The position numbers and the translations under genes were made by a program. The notes beneath the pieces were generated by a model, which was not told where the DNA came from, did not search any database, and saw only the letters and a list, made by a program, of their open reading frames with translations. A stretch of DNA of 64,000 bases from Brumimicrobium aurantiacum (lineage in GTDB: Bacteria > Bacteroidota > Bacteroidia > Flavobacteriales_D > Crocinitomicaceae), in NCBI RefSeq assembly GCF_003402975.1, contig NZ_QURB01000001.1, positions 1 to 64,000 on the forward strand, read 5' to 3'. Positions 25,723 to 35,483 of this stretch are shown here, in pieces (the first letter of the stretch is position 1; each line of letters opens with the position of its first letter).

Positions 25723-27270
25723 GTGAATTACGAATTAGTAGTTGACTCCCGAAAAGGGAGTGTTTGGCTTGCACTACTAAAAGATGGAAAGCTTATTGAA
25801 TTACACGAAGAGGGCGAACAATCCGACTTTGCTGTGGGCGATGTATACCACGGTAAGGTTAGAAAGGTAGTACCCAGTCTTAACGCGTGTTTTGTTGATG
25901 TCGGATATGAAAAAGATGCATTTTTGCATTATTTAGATCTAGGACCTCAGTATTTATCACTCAATAAGTTTACCCAACATACGCTGCAAGGTAAACAAAA
26001 CGTAGCCGACCTATTGTACTTCAAACCAGAAGAAGACATTTCTAAAGATGGAAAAATCACAGATGTGGTTTCTTCCTCACAACACATCATGGTTCAAGTA
26101 GCAAAAGAACCAATATCGAGTAAAGGACCTCGATTAAGTGCTGAAGTTACACTAGCAGGTCGGTATTTAGTACTTGTTCCGTTTTCAAACAAGGTCTCAA
26201 TTTCTCAAAAATTGAAAGACCCTGAAGAGCGTGAACGTCTGCGTGATCTTATGAAAAATATCAAACCAAAGAATTTTGGTGTGATTATTCGTACGGTTGC
26301 GAAAAACAAAAAAATCGAGCAAATTGATCAAGACCTAAAAAACCTTCTTGAGAAATGGAATAAACTACATGGAAATTTAGTTAATTCTAAGCCTCCAAGA
26401 AGAATTTTAGGAGAAATCAATAAAGCTTCATCATTATTAAGGGATTTATTAAACTCAGATTTCACAAATATTCATGTGAATGACGATGATTTATACGATA
26501 AGATGAAAACTTACGTAGCTTCAATTGCTCCTGACAAGGAAAGCATATTAAAGCGCTACAATGGTAAGCTAGATATTTTTGAAAAATTTGGAATAAACAA
26601 ACAAATTAAAACCCTCTTCGGTAAAAAGGTACCACTACCTAGTGGTGGTTACTTGATAATCGAACACACAGAAGCCATGCACGTGGTGGATGTAAACAGC
26701 GGTAACAGAAAAGATGCAAAAGGTCAAGAAAGCAATGCCTTGGCTACAAATCTTGAAGCTGCTGAAGAACTTGCTAGAGTACTCCAATTGAGAGATATGG
26801 GAGGTATTGTAGCGGTGGACTTTATTGACATGCATGAAAAGGAAAACAACCGTGCTCTCTTCGACAAAATGAAAGAGTTCATGAAGCCTGACCGTGCAAA
26901 ACATAACATTCTCCCTCCATCACGTTTTGGAGTAATTGAAATTACGCGACAACGTGTTCGACCAGAAACAGACATTGAAACATCAGAAAAATGTCCGGTT
27001 TGTGAAGGTACAGGAGAAATTACAGCAAGTATTTTATTTGCTGATGAAGTGGAAAACAATTTATCTTATTTATTAGAGGATAGAAAAGTAAAGGAAGTAT
27101 CTTTAGAAGTACACCCTTACATAGAATCTCATTTCAAAAGAGGATTAATTTCTAAACAAATGAAATGGTTCTTGAAATATAAAAAATGGGTTCGTGTTAC
27201 AGGAGTAACTAACTTCCATTTACTGCAATATGCCTTTAAAGATAAAGAAGGGAAAATAATAAAACTTTAG
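25723..27270 (+). CDS. rng: Ribonuclease E/G family protein (RNase G)
   Basis: The endoribonuclease processes rRNA and degrades mRNA. It has an S1-like domain (GDVYHGKVRKVVPSLNACFV), catalytic metal-site aspartates in HVVDVNSGNRK and GIVAVDFIDMHE, and a zinc-link-like CPVCEGTGEI near residue 435. I prefer the GTG at 25723 (515 aa) because the family begins with NxEL at that point; an ATG at 25681 would add 14 residues. Its neighbours (HU, basic ribosomal-type protein, recX) suit RNA and DNA maintenance. Confidence 0.92.
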   Translation: MNYELVVDSRKGSVWLALLKDGKLIELHEEGEQSDFAVGDVYHGKVRKVVPSLNACFVDVGYEKDAFLHYLDLGPQYLSLNKFTQHTLQGKQNVADLLYFKPEEDISKDGKITDVVSSSQHIMVQVAKEPISSKGPRLSAEVTLAGRYLVLVPFSNKVSISQKLKDPEERERLRDLMKNIKPKNFGVIIRTVAKNKKIEQIDQDLKNLLEKWNKLHGNLVNSKPPRRILGEINKASSLLRDLLNSDFTNIHVNDDDLYDKMKTYVASIAPDKESILKRYNGKLDIFEKFGINKQIKTLFGKKVPLPSGGYLIIEHTEAMHVVDVNSGNRKDAKGQESNALATNLEAAEELARVLQLRDMGGIVAVDFIDMHEKENNRALFDKMKEFMKPDRAKHNILPPSRFGVIEITRQRVRPETDIETSEKCPVCEGTGEITASILFADEVENNLSYLLEDRKVKEVSLEVHPYIESHFKRGLISKQMKWFLKYKKWVRVTGVTNFHLLQYAFKDKEGKIIKL

Positions 27271-27272
27271 GC

Positions 27273-27755
27273 ATGAAAGAAGAGGAAAAACTTTCCTTTT
27301 TAGAAGCCAAACAAAAAATTGAAGCTTGGTGTGCTTATCGAGATCGCTGTCATCATGAAGTTTATCAAAAACTAAGGGATTACGGGATAGACGATGAGGA
27401 CACCAACGCTTTACTTTCACACCTTATAGAATATCGTTTTTTAGATGAACAACGCTTTGCTGAAAGTTTTGTATCAGGAAAACATAGAATAAAAAAATGG
27501 GGTCGTAATAAAATCATCGCCCATCTTAAGCAAAAGAGAATTCCATCTCGAATCATCCAAACAGCACTTAAGGAAATTGATCCTGAAGAATATAACAAAA
27601 TCCTTTATCAGTTAGCATTATCTAAATGGAAGTCCAAAAAAGGGAAAAACTTCGAAATCAAAATCAAAGTTCAACGGTATTTAGTGAGTAAAGGTTATGA
27701 ATTTGAATTAATTTATAATGCATTGGAAGACGTTGAAAACAACTTAAAAGAATAA
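27273..27755 (+). CDS. recX: Regulatory protein RecX
   Basis: The 160-residue all-helical protein has repeated three-helix motifs and the RecX pattern RFLDEQRFAESFVSGKHRIKKWG. RecX binds RecA filaments and limits their activity. It starts 3 bases after the rng stop and is probably co-transcribed with it. recA itself is not nearby. Confidence 0.88.
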   Translation: MKEEEKLSFLEAKQKIEAWCAYRDRCHHEVYQKLRDYGIDDEDTNALLSHLIEYRFLDEQRFAESFVSGKHRIKKWGRNKIIAHLKQKRIPSRIIQTALKEIDPEEYNKILYQLALSKWKSKKGKNFEIKIKVQRYLVSKGYEFELIYNALEDVENNLKE

Positions 27756-27835
27756 TTCTTAAGATAATTAACACCTGAATAAGGTAGCTCAAAAAATTTT
27801 AATATTATATTAGCGAAATATAAGATTTTTAAGTC

Positions 27836-28549
27836 GTGTCTGATAGTATTATTATTATTCCAACATACAATGAAATTGAAAACATCGAACGAATGATTCG
27901 CAAGGTGTTTAGCTACAAAAAAGAATTTCATTTACTTATCGTTGATGATAACTCTCCAGACGGAACAGCTCAAAAAGTCATTGATCTTCAAAAAGAATAT
28001 CCCACACAACTTCATCTTCTTCAAAGACCCGAAAAAAACGGATTAGGTACAGCTTACAAGGCTGGTTTTGATTGGTGCCTAGACAAAGATTACGAATACC
28101 TTTTCGAAATGGATGCCGATTTTTCGCATAATCCAGATGATTTGATTCGATTGTATGAAGCATGTTCAAAAAAGGATATACACATGGCTATAGGATCTCG
28201 TTATTGCAAAGGAGGTAAGGTGAAAAATTGGCCAATTATGCGTGTATTGATGTCTTACTTCGCTTCCATTTATGTTCGAATGATTCTTTGGATAGGAATT
28301 AAGGATACAACGGCTGGATTTAAATGTTATTCCAAAGAAGCACTACAGAAAGTAAACTATCATAACATTCCTTTTAAAGGATATGCTTTTCAGATTTGCA
28401 TGAAATATGGCGTTTTACAACACAAATTAGCTTATAAAGAAGTACCAATTACTTTTATTGATAGACAAGAAGGGACATCAAAAATGAGTTCTGGCATATT
28501 CAAAGAAGCACTTTTTGGTGTTTGGAAAATGAAAAAAATGAAATTATAA
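27836..28549 (+). CDS. Polyprenol monophosphomannose synthase (GT2)
   Basis: This glycosyltransferase resembles dolichol-phosphate mannose synthase. Its 237 residues begin (GTG start) with IIIIPTYNEIENIERMI, then have VDDNSPDGTA (residues about 38-47) and FEMDADFSHNP with the DxD metal site. There is no membrane tail, so it is a short, peripheral type. It would make polyprenyl-phosphate mannose as a donor for periplasmic O-glycosylation, which is common in this phylum. It stands four bases before pyrC. Confidence 0.88.
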   Translation: MSDSIIIIPTYNEIENIERMIRKVFSYKKEFHLLIVDDNSPDGTAQKVIDLQKEYPTQLHLLQRPEKNGLGTAYKAGFDWCLDKDYEYLFEMDADFSHNPDDLIRLYEACSKKDIHMAIGSRYCKGGKVKNWPIMRVLMSYFASIYVRMILWIGIKDTTAGFKCYSKEALQKVNYHNIPFKGYAFQICMKYGVLQHKLAYKEVPITFIDRQEGTSKMSSGIFKEALFGVWKMKKMKL

Positions 28550-28553
28550 TTCT

Positions 28554-29891
28554 ATGAAATATCTTTTAAAACAAGCTACGATTATTAACGAAGGAACATC
28601 AACTGTAAGCGATGTTTTAATTCAAAATGATAGAATAGAAAAAATTGCATCTACTATTGAAGATGGAACCGCTAAAGAAATTAACTGTGAAGGAAAATAT
28701 CTTGTTCCAGGAAGTATTGATGATCAAGTTCATTTTAGAGAGCCAGGATTAACCCATAAAGGGAATATCCATTCAGAAAGTAGAGCTGCTGTCGCAGGAG
28801 GAATTACTTCATTCATGGAAATGCCAAACACTGTTCCTAATGCATTAACTCAAGAATTGCTTGCTGATAAATATGAAATAGCGGCCAATTCAAGTATTGC
28901 CAATTACAGTTTTTTCATGGGCGCTTCCAATGACAACATTGAAGAAGTACTTAAAACCAATCCTAAGGATGTTTGTGGAGTAAAAGTATTTATGGGATCG
29001 AGCACAGGAAACATGCTTGTAGATGAGCCTACAACTTTAAACAAAATATTTGGTGAAGTACCTATGCTCATTGCCACACACTGTGAAGACGAAGGAACGG
29101 TTCGTAGGAATATGGAGACGTATAAAGCCAAATTTGGAGAAGATGTTCCCATAAAATACCATCCAGAAATAAGAAGTGAGGAAGCTTGTTATCTATCTTC
29201 ATCAATGGCGGTTGAGTTAGCTAAAAAACACAATGCTAGACTACACGTTTTACATATTTCTACAGCGAAAGAACTTTCACTATTTGAAAACAAAACTCCT
29301 TTGGCTGAAAAAAGAATTACAGCAGAAGCGTGTGTTCATCATTTATGGTTTTCAGAAGAAGATTACGCTGAAAAGCAAACATTAATCAAATGGAATCCGG
29401 CGGTAAAAAAGAAAACTGATCGTGAAGCGATTTGGCAAGCTGTTTTAGACAATAGAATTGATGTATTGGCAACAGATCATGCTCCTCATACCATTGAAGA
29501 GAAAAACAATACATATTTCAAAGCACCATCTGGAGGTCCATTGGTTCAACATGCTCTTCTTGCTCTTCTTGAGAAATCTAAACAAGGAGTAATCAGTAAA
29601 GAAAGAGTAATTGAAAAAACCGCTCATGCTCCAGCAACTTTATTTGGTGTAGAAAATAGAGGATTTATTCGTGAAGGATATTTTGCCGATTTAGTAATCA
29701 TCGATCCTAACAAAACCACAACAGTCTCAAAAGATAACATTCTTTACAACTGTGGTTGGTCGCCATTCGAAGGAACAACTTTTAATCATCAGATAGAAAA
29801 AACTTTTGTCAATGGAAATATGGTTTATGACAACCATAAAGTGATTGATCAAAGTAATGGACGTAGGCTTTCATTCAATAGGTTTGATTAA
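28554..29891 (+). CDS. pyrC: Dihydroorotase
   Basis: The enzyme closes the ring of carbamoyl aspartate in pyrimidine synthesis. The 445-residue amidohydrolase has VLATDHAPHT (near residue 305), GGITSFMEMPNT (near 82) and a carboxylated-lysine region GVKVFMGSSTG. The usual metal motif DxHxH is here DDQVHFREPG, with Gln in place of the first His; I have seen the same form in relatives. Its stop overlaps the start of the next gene by one base. Confidence 0.92.
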   Translation: MKYLLKQATIINEGTSTVSDVLIQNDRIEKIASTIEDGTAKEINCEGKYLVPGSIDDQVHFREPGLTHKGNIHSESRAAVAGGITSFMEMPNTVPNALTQELLADKYEIAANSSIANYSFFMGASNDNIEEVLKTNPKDVCGVKVFMGSSTGNMLVDEPTTLNKIFGEVPMLIATHCEDEGTVRRNMETYKAKFGEDVPIKYHPEIRSEEACYLSSSMAVELAKKHNARLHVLHISTAKELSLFENKTPLAEKRITAEACVHHLWFSEEDYAEKQTLIKWNPAVKKKTDREAIWQAVLDNRIDVLATDHAPHTIEEKNNTYFKAPSGGPLVQHALLALLEKSKQGVISKERVIEKTAHAPATLFGVENRGFIREGYFADLVIIDPNKTTTVSKDNILYNCGWSPFEGTTFNHQIEKTFVNGNMVYDNHKVIDQSNGRRLSFNRFD

Positions 29892-30238
29892 TGAGTAAAT
29901 TCATTTTATATATTGGTTTGTTAATCTCAACCTTACTTGGTGCTTGCTCATATGAGTTAAAAACTGATGAAAAACCTGTAGACTTGATTCCAAGAGATTC
30001 TTTTACAAGAATACTCAACGAAGTTATGATAGTTGAATCATACGTAAAACACCAACAAAACAACGTTGAAGGATATGCTGAAACCCTACCTGAAGCGGTG
30101 GACTCCATTTTCAAGAAATACAAGATTGACAGTATACGATATCGAAATTCATTCAATTATTATTCAACGCAACAAGAACAACTTATTGAAATGTATACCG
30201 AAATTAAAGACAGTTTAAATCACAATAAAGATGATTAA
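29891..30238 (+). CDS. DUF4296 family lipoprotein
   Basis: This small lipoprotein (115 residues) has a signal ending LLGACSYELK, so Cys19 or nearby is lipidated. The segment LNEVMIVESYVKHQ is typical of DUF4296. It is a conserved neighbour of dihydroorotase and the mannosyltransferase in Bacteroidota. The role is unknown. Confidence 0.8.
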   Translation: MSKFILYIGLLISTLLGACSYELKTDEKPVDLIPRDSFTRILNEVMIVESYVKHQQNNVEGYAETLPEAVDSIFKKYKIDSIRYRNSFNYYSTQQEQLIEMYTEIKDSLNHNKDD

Positions 30239-30350
30239 TTGGTCTTGATAAATCTTTGAATCAAAGAGATCTTCAAAGTAATTCAGTTGTTAAATTGGCA
30301 TTTTTTAGGATTAAAATCGAATGATTTTAGTTAAATTACTCCAAAAAAAT

Positions 30351-30740
30351 ATGAAGTACCACACAAGAAAATGGATCAAACCAGAAGACTTAAATCCTAA
30401 TGGAACTTTATTTGGAGGAAGACTTCTAGAGTGGATTGATGAAGAGGCTGCGCTCTATGCCATCATTCAATTGGAAAACCAAAAAACAGTAACTAAATTC
30501 ATTAGTGAAATTGACTTTCAAAGCTCTGCAAAGCAAGGAGACATTATTGAGATAGGAATGGAAGTCACAAAATTCGGAACTGCGTCACTTACCCTAAAAT
30601 GTGAGGTTAGAAATAAAATGACCCGTAAAACGATTATCACAGTAGATAAGATCATCATGGTGAGTCTCGACGAAAATGGAAATGCAAAACCACACGGAAA
30701 AACGGAAGTGGAATATGTAAAAGACCGTTTAAAATCTTAA
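30351..30740 (+). CDS. Acyl-CoA thioesterase, hotdog fold
   Basis: The 129-residue protein (start at 30351 preferred, since the family starts MxYHTRKW; an ATG 30 bases upstream also exists) has the hotdog signature LNPNGTLFGGRLLEWIDEEA, with the catalytic Asp/Glu pair. It is probably a YciA-like hydrolase of acyl-CoA. It stands alone with about 80 bases on either side of its neighbours. Confidence 0.88.
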   Translation: MKYHTRKWIKPEDLNPNGTLFGGRLLEWIDEEAALYAIIQLENQKTVTKFISEIDFQSSAKQGDIIEIGMEVTKFGTASLTLKCEVRNKMTRKTIITVDKIIMVSLDENGNAKPHGKTEVEYVKDRLKS

Positions 30741-30742
30741 AC

Positions 30743-30796
30743 AAAAAAGGAGGTCACTTTATCGTTGATAAACAATTCAACTTTAGAGACCTCCTT
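30743..30796 (-). terminator. Terminator of the glutamate-synthase-like gene
   Basis: AAGGAGGTC (30747-30755) and GACCTCCTT (30788-30796) form a 9-base inverted repeat with a 32-base loop that holds a second small hairpin. On the minus strand it is followed by six T, so it serves the minus gene ending at 30819. Confidence 0.6.
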
Positions 30797-30818
30797 CAAT
30801 ATATTTGATTTCAGACGA

Positions 30819-32375
30819 CTATGCTTCTGAAACTTCTAATTCTTCTTTTTTCAATAAAGAACCTACAGCTGTTAGTGGATAAATTTCGCTATACTTCTTA
30901 ATCATATCCATTTCAACACGTCTGTTGATGTGTTTACGCTTTAATCCTTGAGGTGTGGTTACTCCACTTGCTGCCATCAATTCAATAAAGCTATAAACTG
31001 TTTGAGAGTGATAGTTTGCTACACGTTGGGCTTTATCCTCAACATCCAATCCTTTCATCAAGCTTTTATCTTGGGTAGCAACTCCAACAGGACAAACATT
31101 TTTATGACAAAGCAGTGCCTGAATACATCCAGTAGCCAACATCATAGCTCTTGCACAATAAACAGTATCAGCTCCGATTGCAATTAATCTTGCAATATCA
31201 AAACTACTAAAGACTTTACCAGAAGCCATAATACTGATTTCTTTTTTCAAATCGTATCCTCTCAATGTGTTAACAGCGTAGGCCAACCCATCACGAAGAG
31301 GAATACCAATAGCATTTGAGAATTCAACAGGTGCAGCACCCGTTCCTCCTTCTCCTCCATCAATCGTTATAAAATCTGGGCGAATTCCTGTTTCAATCAT
31401 TGCCTCACAAATATCAGTGAATTCAGATTGCTTCCCAATACACATTTTGAAACCAATAGGCTTTCCATTTGATAAATCTCGCATTTCCTTGATGAAATAC
31501 ATTAATTCTTTTGCATTTGTAAAAGCAGAATGCGTGTTTGGTGAGTGCACTGTCGTATGTGGCTCAATGTGACGAATTGCAGCAATTTCTTCAGTATTTT
31601 TAGATGCTGGTAACAAACCTCCATGACCAGGTTTCGCTCCTTGAGAGATTTTCAACTCGATCATTTTAACGTTTGGATTATTGGCATTCTCCTTAAAGGT
31701 TTTAGGATTGAAGTTTCCTTTTTTATCTCGACAGCCAAAATATCCTGTTCCAATTTGCCAAATCAGGTCTCCTCCATTTTCCATATGATAAGGAGAAATT
31801 CCACCTTCTCCAGTATTTTGAGCAAATCCACCTAATTTTGCTCCTTTATTCATAGCTAAAACAGCGTTTTTACTCAAAGATCCGAAACTCATTGCAGAAA
31901 TATTCATCAAACTTGCTGCGTATGGCTGCAAACAATCAGAACCTCCTATCATAATTCTAGGATCATGATCTATCTCCTTACGGTTTTTTGCATAAATTGA
32001 ATGATCCATCCATTCATAACCTATGTCATAAACGTTCAATTGTGTTCCAAACGGTGCAGTATCATTTACTTTCTTTGCTCTTTGGTAAATTAAAGAACGA
32101 TCTAAACGATTAATTGGTCTACCATCAGTATCGTTTTCCACAAAATATTGCATTATTTCAGGACGAATTGATTCTAAGATAAATCTCAAATTTCCTATTA
32201 CAGGAAAGTTTCTTCGGATACTGTGTTTTTTCTGAAAAATATCAAAATAACCAATTATGATTAACGGACCAAACAGCAGCATAAGCCAGAGTACATTATT
32301 CCAAAATGGATAAATGGCAGCAACAATTCCTACTATTAAAAACGATAACAAAATAAATATACTTCTTGGCTTCAT
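30819..32375 (-). CDS. FMN-binding glutamate synthase family protein
   Basis: This 518-residue protein has two N-terminal membrane helices (about 6-45) and a TIM-barrel domain like the central FMN domain of glutamate synthase (SAMSFGSLSKNAVLAMNKGA near 163, GGEGGTGAAPVEF near 325, ASGKVFSSFDIARLIAIGAD near 372). It lacks the amidotransferase and iron-sulfur regions of full GltB, so it may be a GltS-like amine oxidoreductase of uncertain substrate. Confidence 0.88.
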   Translation of the reverse strand: MKPRSIFILLSFLIVGIVAAIYPFWNNVLWLMLLFGPLIIIGYFDIFQKKHSIRRNFPVIGNLRFILESIRPEIMQYFVENDTDGRPINRLDRSLIYQRAKKVNDTAPFGTQLNVYDIGYEWMDHSIYAKNRKEIDHDPRIMIGGSDCLQPYAASLMNISAMSFGSLSKNAVLAMNKGAKLGGFAQNTGEGGISPYHMENGGDLIWQIGTGYFGCRDKKGNFNPKTFKENANNPNVKMIELKISQGAKPGHGGLLPASKNTEEIAAIRHIEPHTTVHSPNTHSAFTNAKELMYFIKEMRDLSNGKPIGFKMCIGKQSEFTDICEAMIETGIRPDFITIDGGEGGTGAAPVEFSNAIGIPLRDGLAYAVNTLRGYDLKKEISIMASGKVFSSFDIARLIAIGADTVYCARAMMLATGCIQALLCHKNVCPVGVATQDKSLMKGLDVEDKAQRVANYHSQTVYSFIELMAASGVTTPQGLKRKHINRRVEMDMIKKYSEIYPLTAVGSLLKKEELEVSEA

Positions 32376-32530
32376 AACATCTATATTAATGAGTTTAACA
32401 TTTAAATAAATACTTTAGTTTCAAAAAAATTTAATCGCCAAAGTTAGTTGAATTTCTTATATCCTAGAGTTATTTCACAAAAGAAATCAATGGCGTTTTT
32501 CACTTTATAAAATCATAGAATATTCATGAT

Positions 32531-32977
32531 TTAAATCATGTTCGAATTGAAATATTTAGGCTGATCTGACACTTCCTCTAACAACCATTTTGGACGTGAA
32601 AAAGTATCATTTTCATTTTGTAATTCAATTTCGGCCAATACAAGACCTGGTTGTGGTGAATCGAATTCATCAACCTCCCAAGTGTAATTGCCTTGTTCAA
32701 CAAAATACCGTGTTTTTACAATTTTCTGATCACAAAATTCTTCTAACATTTCTAAGGCATCTTCCTTTGGAATAGGATATTCAAATTCTGAGCGTGAAAC
32801 ACCTTTTGTAATTCCTTTGATGGTAATAAAAGCTTCCTCTCCCTTGATACGTACTCGTACAGTTTTTTCAGGAACCTTTGAAATATACCCTTGTATGATT
32901 TCCACACCTTTTTGAGGTTTTAAGGCAGACCAAATCTCTTCATCAACCAAAAACTTTCTTTCGATTTCTTTTCCCAA
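32531..32977 (-). CDS. CYTH domain-containing protein
   Basis: The 148-residue protein begins MGKEIERKFLV, the ExExK metal/triphosphate motif of the CYTH superfamily, with later basic strands RVRIKGEEAFITIKG and the ELEYPIPKEDALEML-like region. Such small bacterial members are usually triphosphatases acting on inorganic triphosphate or nucleotides. It starts one base after the end of gap and is probably co-transcribed with it. Confidence 0.88.
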   Translation of the reverse strand: MGKEIERKFLVDEEIWSALKPQKGVEIIQGYISKVPEKTVRVRIKGEEAFITIKGITKGVSRSEFEYPIPKEDALEMLEEFCDQKIVKTRYFVEQGNYTWEVDEFDSPQPGLVLAEIELQNENDTFSRPKWLLEEVSDQPKYFNSNMI

Positions 32978-32978
32978 T

Positions 32979-33971
32979 TTAAATTGCTTTTATCAAGTCT
33001 ATTAATCTATTCGAATAACCCGCTTCGTTGTCATACCATCCAACAAGTTTTACTAGATTTCCGACAACAGAAGTCAATTGACTATCGAAAACACAACTGT
33101 GAGAATTCCCTATAATATCTGAGGAAACTAATGGTTCATCAATGTAGGATAGAATTCCTTTCATCTCTTGTTCGCTTGCTCTTTTAAATTCAGCATTTAT
33201 CTCGTCTAAAGTTGGAACATTTCCAGCTATTGTTAGCGTTAAATCAGTCAAAGACCCATCTGGGACTGGAACACGAATTCCACAACCTCCAATGTGCCCA
33301 TCTAATTCTGGAAAAATTTTGGTAAGTGCTTTGGCTGCTCCCGTTGTGGTAGGAACAATTGATTCTGCAGCAGCTCTTGCTCTTCTCAAATCCTTGTGTG
33401 GAGCATCATGTAAGCGTTGATCTGAAGTATAACTATGAACTGTTGTGATATAAGCACTATCAATTTGACATAGTTTTGAAATCAATTTAACCATTGGTGC
33501 AGCAGAGTTCGTAGTACATGAAGCGTTACTGATTAATTTATCATCGGCAGTCAAAACCTCATCGTTTACCCCCAAAACTACAGACTTAATATTTTCTCCT
33601 TGGCCTGGTGCACTAATAATTACTTTTTTGGCCCCACCTTTAAAATGCTTGGAAGCATCCTCTTCAGTTCTAAATAATCCTGTTGATTCAAGAACGATAT
33701 CAATATCAAAATCACTCCATGGAATCTCTGCTGGATCAGAATATTGAGTGAAAATAATTTTATTCCCATTGTCAAAAACGATTGCATCATCAACAACTTT
33801 AAAGGACTCATCAATTTGACGGTGCACAGAATCGTACTTTAAGAGATGAGCCAAAGTTTTTATATCTGCCAAATCATTAACTACAGCAACAGAGACATCC
33901 GATTGCTTTAAACTCATACGTGTAAAATACCTTCCTATCCTACCAAAACCATTAACACCTATCTTTTTCAT
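32979..33971 (-). CDS. gap: Type I glyceraldehyde-3-phosphate dehydrogenase
   Basis: The enzyme is a glycolytic dehydrogenase. The 330-residue protein has the cofactor-binding start KIGVNGFGRIGR (residues 3-14) and the catalytic cysteine in SNASCTTN (near 150), with HSYTSDQRLHDAPHKDLRRARAA cofactor and phosphate regions following. It appears functional. The strain may carry another copy, since this one differs from the usual LAYLLKYDSVHG form. Confidence 0.95.
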   Translation of the reverse strand: MKKIGVNGFGRIGRYFTRMSLKQSDVSVAVVNDLADIKTLAHLLKYDSVHRQIDESFKVVDDAIVFDNGNKIIFTQYSDPAEIPWSDFDIDIVLESTGLFRTEEDASKHFKGGAKKVIISAPGQGENIKSVVLGVNDEVLTADDKLISNASCTTNSAAPMVKLISKLCQIDSAYITTVHSYTSDQRLHDAPHKDLRRARAAAESIVPTTTGAAKALTKIFPELDGHIGGCGIRVPVPDGSLTDLTLTIAGNVPTLDEINAEFKRASEQEMKGILSYIDEPLVSSDIIGNSHSCVFDSQLTSVVGNLVKLVGWYDNEAGYSNRLIDLIKAI

Positions 33972-33993
33972 GATAATAAAATTTAGTCTAAAA

Positions 33994-34022
33994 CAAATCT
34001 AACGATAAAAGCAGCTTTTCAA
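33994..34022 (-). promoter_or_regulatory. Promoter of gap
   Basis: On the minus strand there is a TTG (34020-34022), an 18-base spacer and the -7 element TAGATTTG (33994-34001), 22 bases before the gap start. Confidence 0.65.
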
Positions 34023-34166
34023 AAGAAAAAAGAATTTCTTAACAGTTCTAAAACATGCCACTGAAAGTTTACATAAAAATTACTTTAACTTTAGACTTTG
34101 TGAAAGTTATCTTGAAAGCAAAAAAAGAAATATCTATCTCTGCATTAAATTCATTAAATTCGTAGA

Positions 34167-35468
34167 ATGAAACAATTGGTTTTACTTATTTCACTCATTC
34201 TTATTCCCTTTGTAATGAAAGCACAAGGGAGTTGGACGTGGACTCAATTGGCTGATCTGCCCATTCCAACTTCAAATAATGCACTTGTTGAAGCATCAAC
34301 ACCGAATGGAAAATTTGCTTATAGTTTTGGTGGAATTACCGATTCCTTAACACATCAAGATATACATCAACGTGTATTCAAATACAATGTGAGTCAGGAC
34401 ATTTGGAGTGAAATGGATCCTATTCCAGATACACTGGGAAAAATCGGAAGTGCTGCAAGCTTCGTAAATGGTAAAATCTATTTGATAGGCGGATATCATG
34501 TGGAAGCCAATGGAGATGAAACCAGTTCAGAAAAAGTCCATATTTACAACCCTTTGAATGATGAATTTGAACCGAATGGAACAAATTTACCAATTCCCAT
34601 AGACGATCATGTTCAAGCCGTTTGGAAAGACAGCCTTATATATGTTGTTACAGGATGGAGCAATACTTCAAACTCTCCAGCAGTTCAAATTTATAACCCA
34701 TATACGAATACTTGGACACTCGGTGAGTCAACTCCAAACACTTCAGAATTTAAAAGCTTTGGTGCTTCAGGTTATATATTAGGTGACACTATTTTTTATT
34801 TCGGAGGTGTAAAAGACGCTCCCAATTTTGAAACGACCAACTTCTTAAGGAAAGGCGTTATTGACCCCAATAATCCAACACAAATTGACTGGTCAATTAT
34901 CAATATTAACAGCGGTCTTCCTATATATAGAAGCGCTTGTTCAGGTCATAACTATTCTGTTTTTTGGATTGGGGGAACGCAAGAAGCCTACAATTATAAT
35001 GCTATAGAATACTACACGAATGACACTGTTTACTCGAATTCACGAATATTTGAGATTAATTTTCAAACCCAACAACAATCCAATTTATTTAATGAACAAA
35101 ATAGAGTTATGGATCTTAGGGGTATTGCGAAAATTGGTGGAGGTAATTGGATCATTGCTGGCGGAATTGACAGTTTGAAAGCGTCTAATGAAACTTATTT
35201 ACTACACAATCCCGATCTCTCTAATATTGATCAAGCGATAACACCACCATATTTTGAAGTGTATTCTGAAGATAGTAACTTCAAGGTAATTACAGAAAAC
35301 GTTGGTGAAGTTACAGTTTATGACATCCAAGGAAGAACACTTTTTAGTTCGAAAAAACAACTAGCGGATTTAATTATAGAAAAATCAACTTTGCAAGGTG
35401 GTATGCTATTGTTTACTTTCGATGACAAAATAAATTTGCCGATTCTAATCAAAAAAATCAATCAATAA
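34167..35468 (+). CDS. Secreted kelch-repeat protein
   Basis: The 433-residue protein has a cleavable signal peptide (hydrophobic residues 4-17, ending MKAQG) and several kelch-type blades (GKIYLIGGYHVEANGDE, LIYVVTGWSN, GDTIFYFGGVKD, GNWIIAGGIDS), forming a beta-propeller. The tail, VTVYDIQGRTLFSSKKQ...LIIEKSTLQGG, resembles the Por-type C-terminal sorting domain that directs export by the type IX secretion system. It is followed closely (15 bases) by recG. Confidence 0.8.
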   Translation: MKQLVLLISLILIPFVMKAQGSWTWTQLADLPIPTSNNALVEASTPNGKFAYSFGGITDSLTHQDIHQRVFKYNVSQDIWSEMDPIPDTLGKIGSAASFVNGKIYLIGGYHVEANGDETSSEKVHIYNPLNDEFEPNGTNLPIPIDDHVQAVWKDSLIYVVTGWSNTSNSPAVQIYNPYTNTWTLGESTPNTSEFKSFGASGYILGDTIFYFGGVKDAPNFETTNFLRKGVIDPNNPTQIDWSIININSGLPIYRSACSGHNYSVFWIGGTQEAYNYNAIEYYTNDTVYSNSRIFEINFQTQQQSNLFNEQNRVMDLRGIAKIGGGNWIIAGGIDSLKASNETYLLHNPDLSNIDQAITPPYFEVYSEDSNFKVITENVGEVTVYDIQGRTLFSSKKQLADLIIEKSTLQGGMLLFTFDDKINLPILIKKINQ

Positions 35469-35483
35469 GCAGCGTTTCAACAG

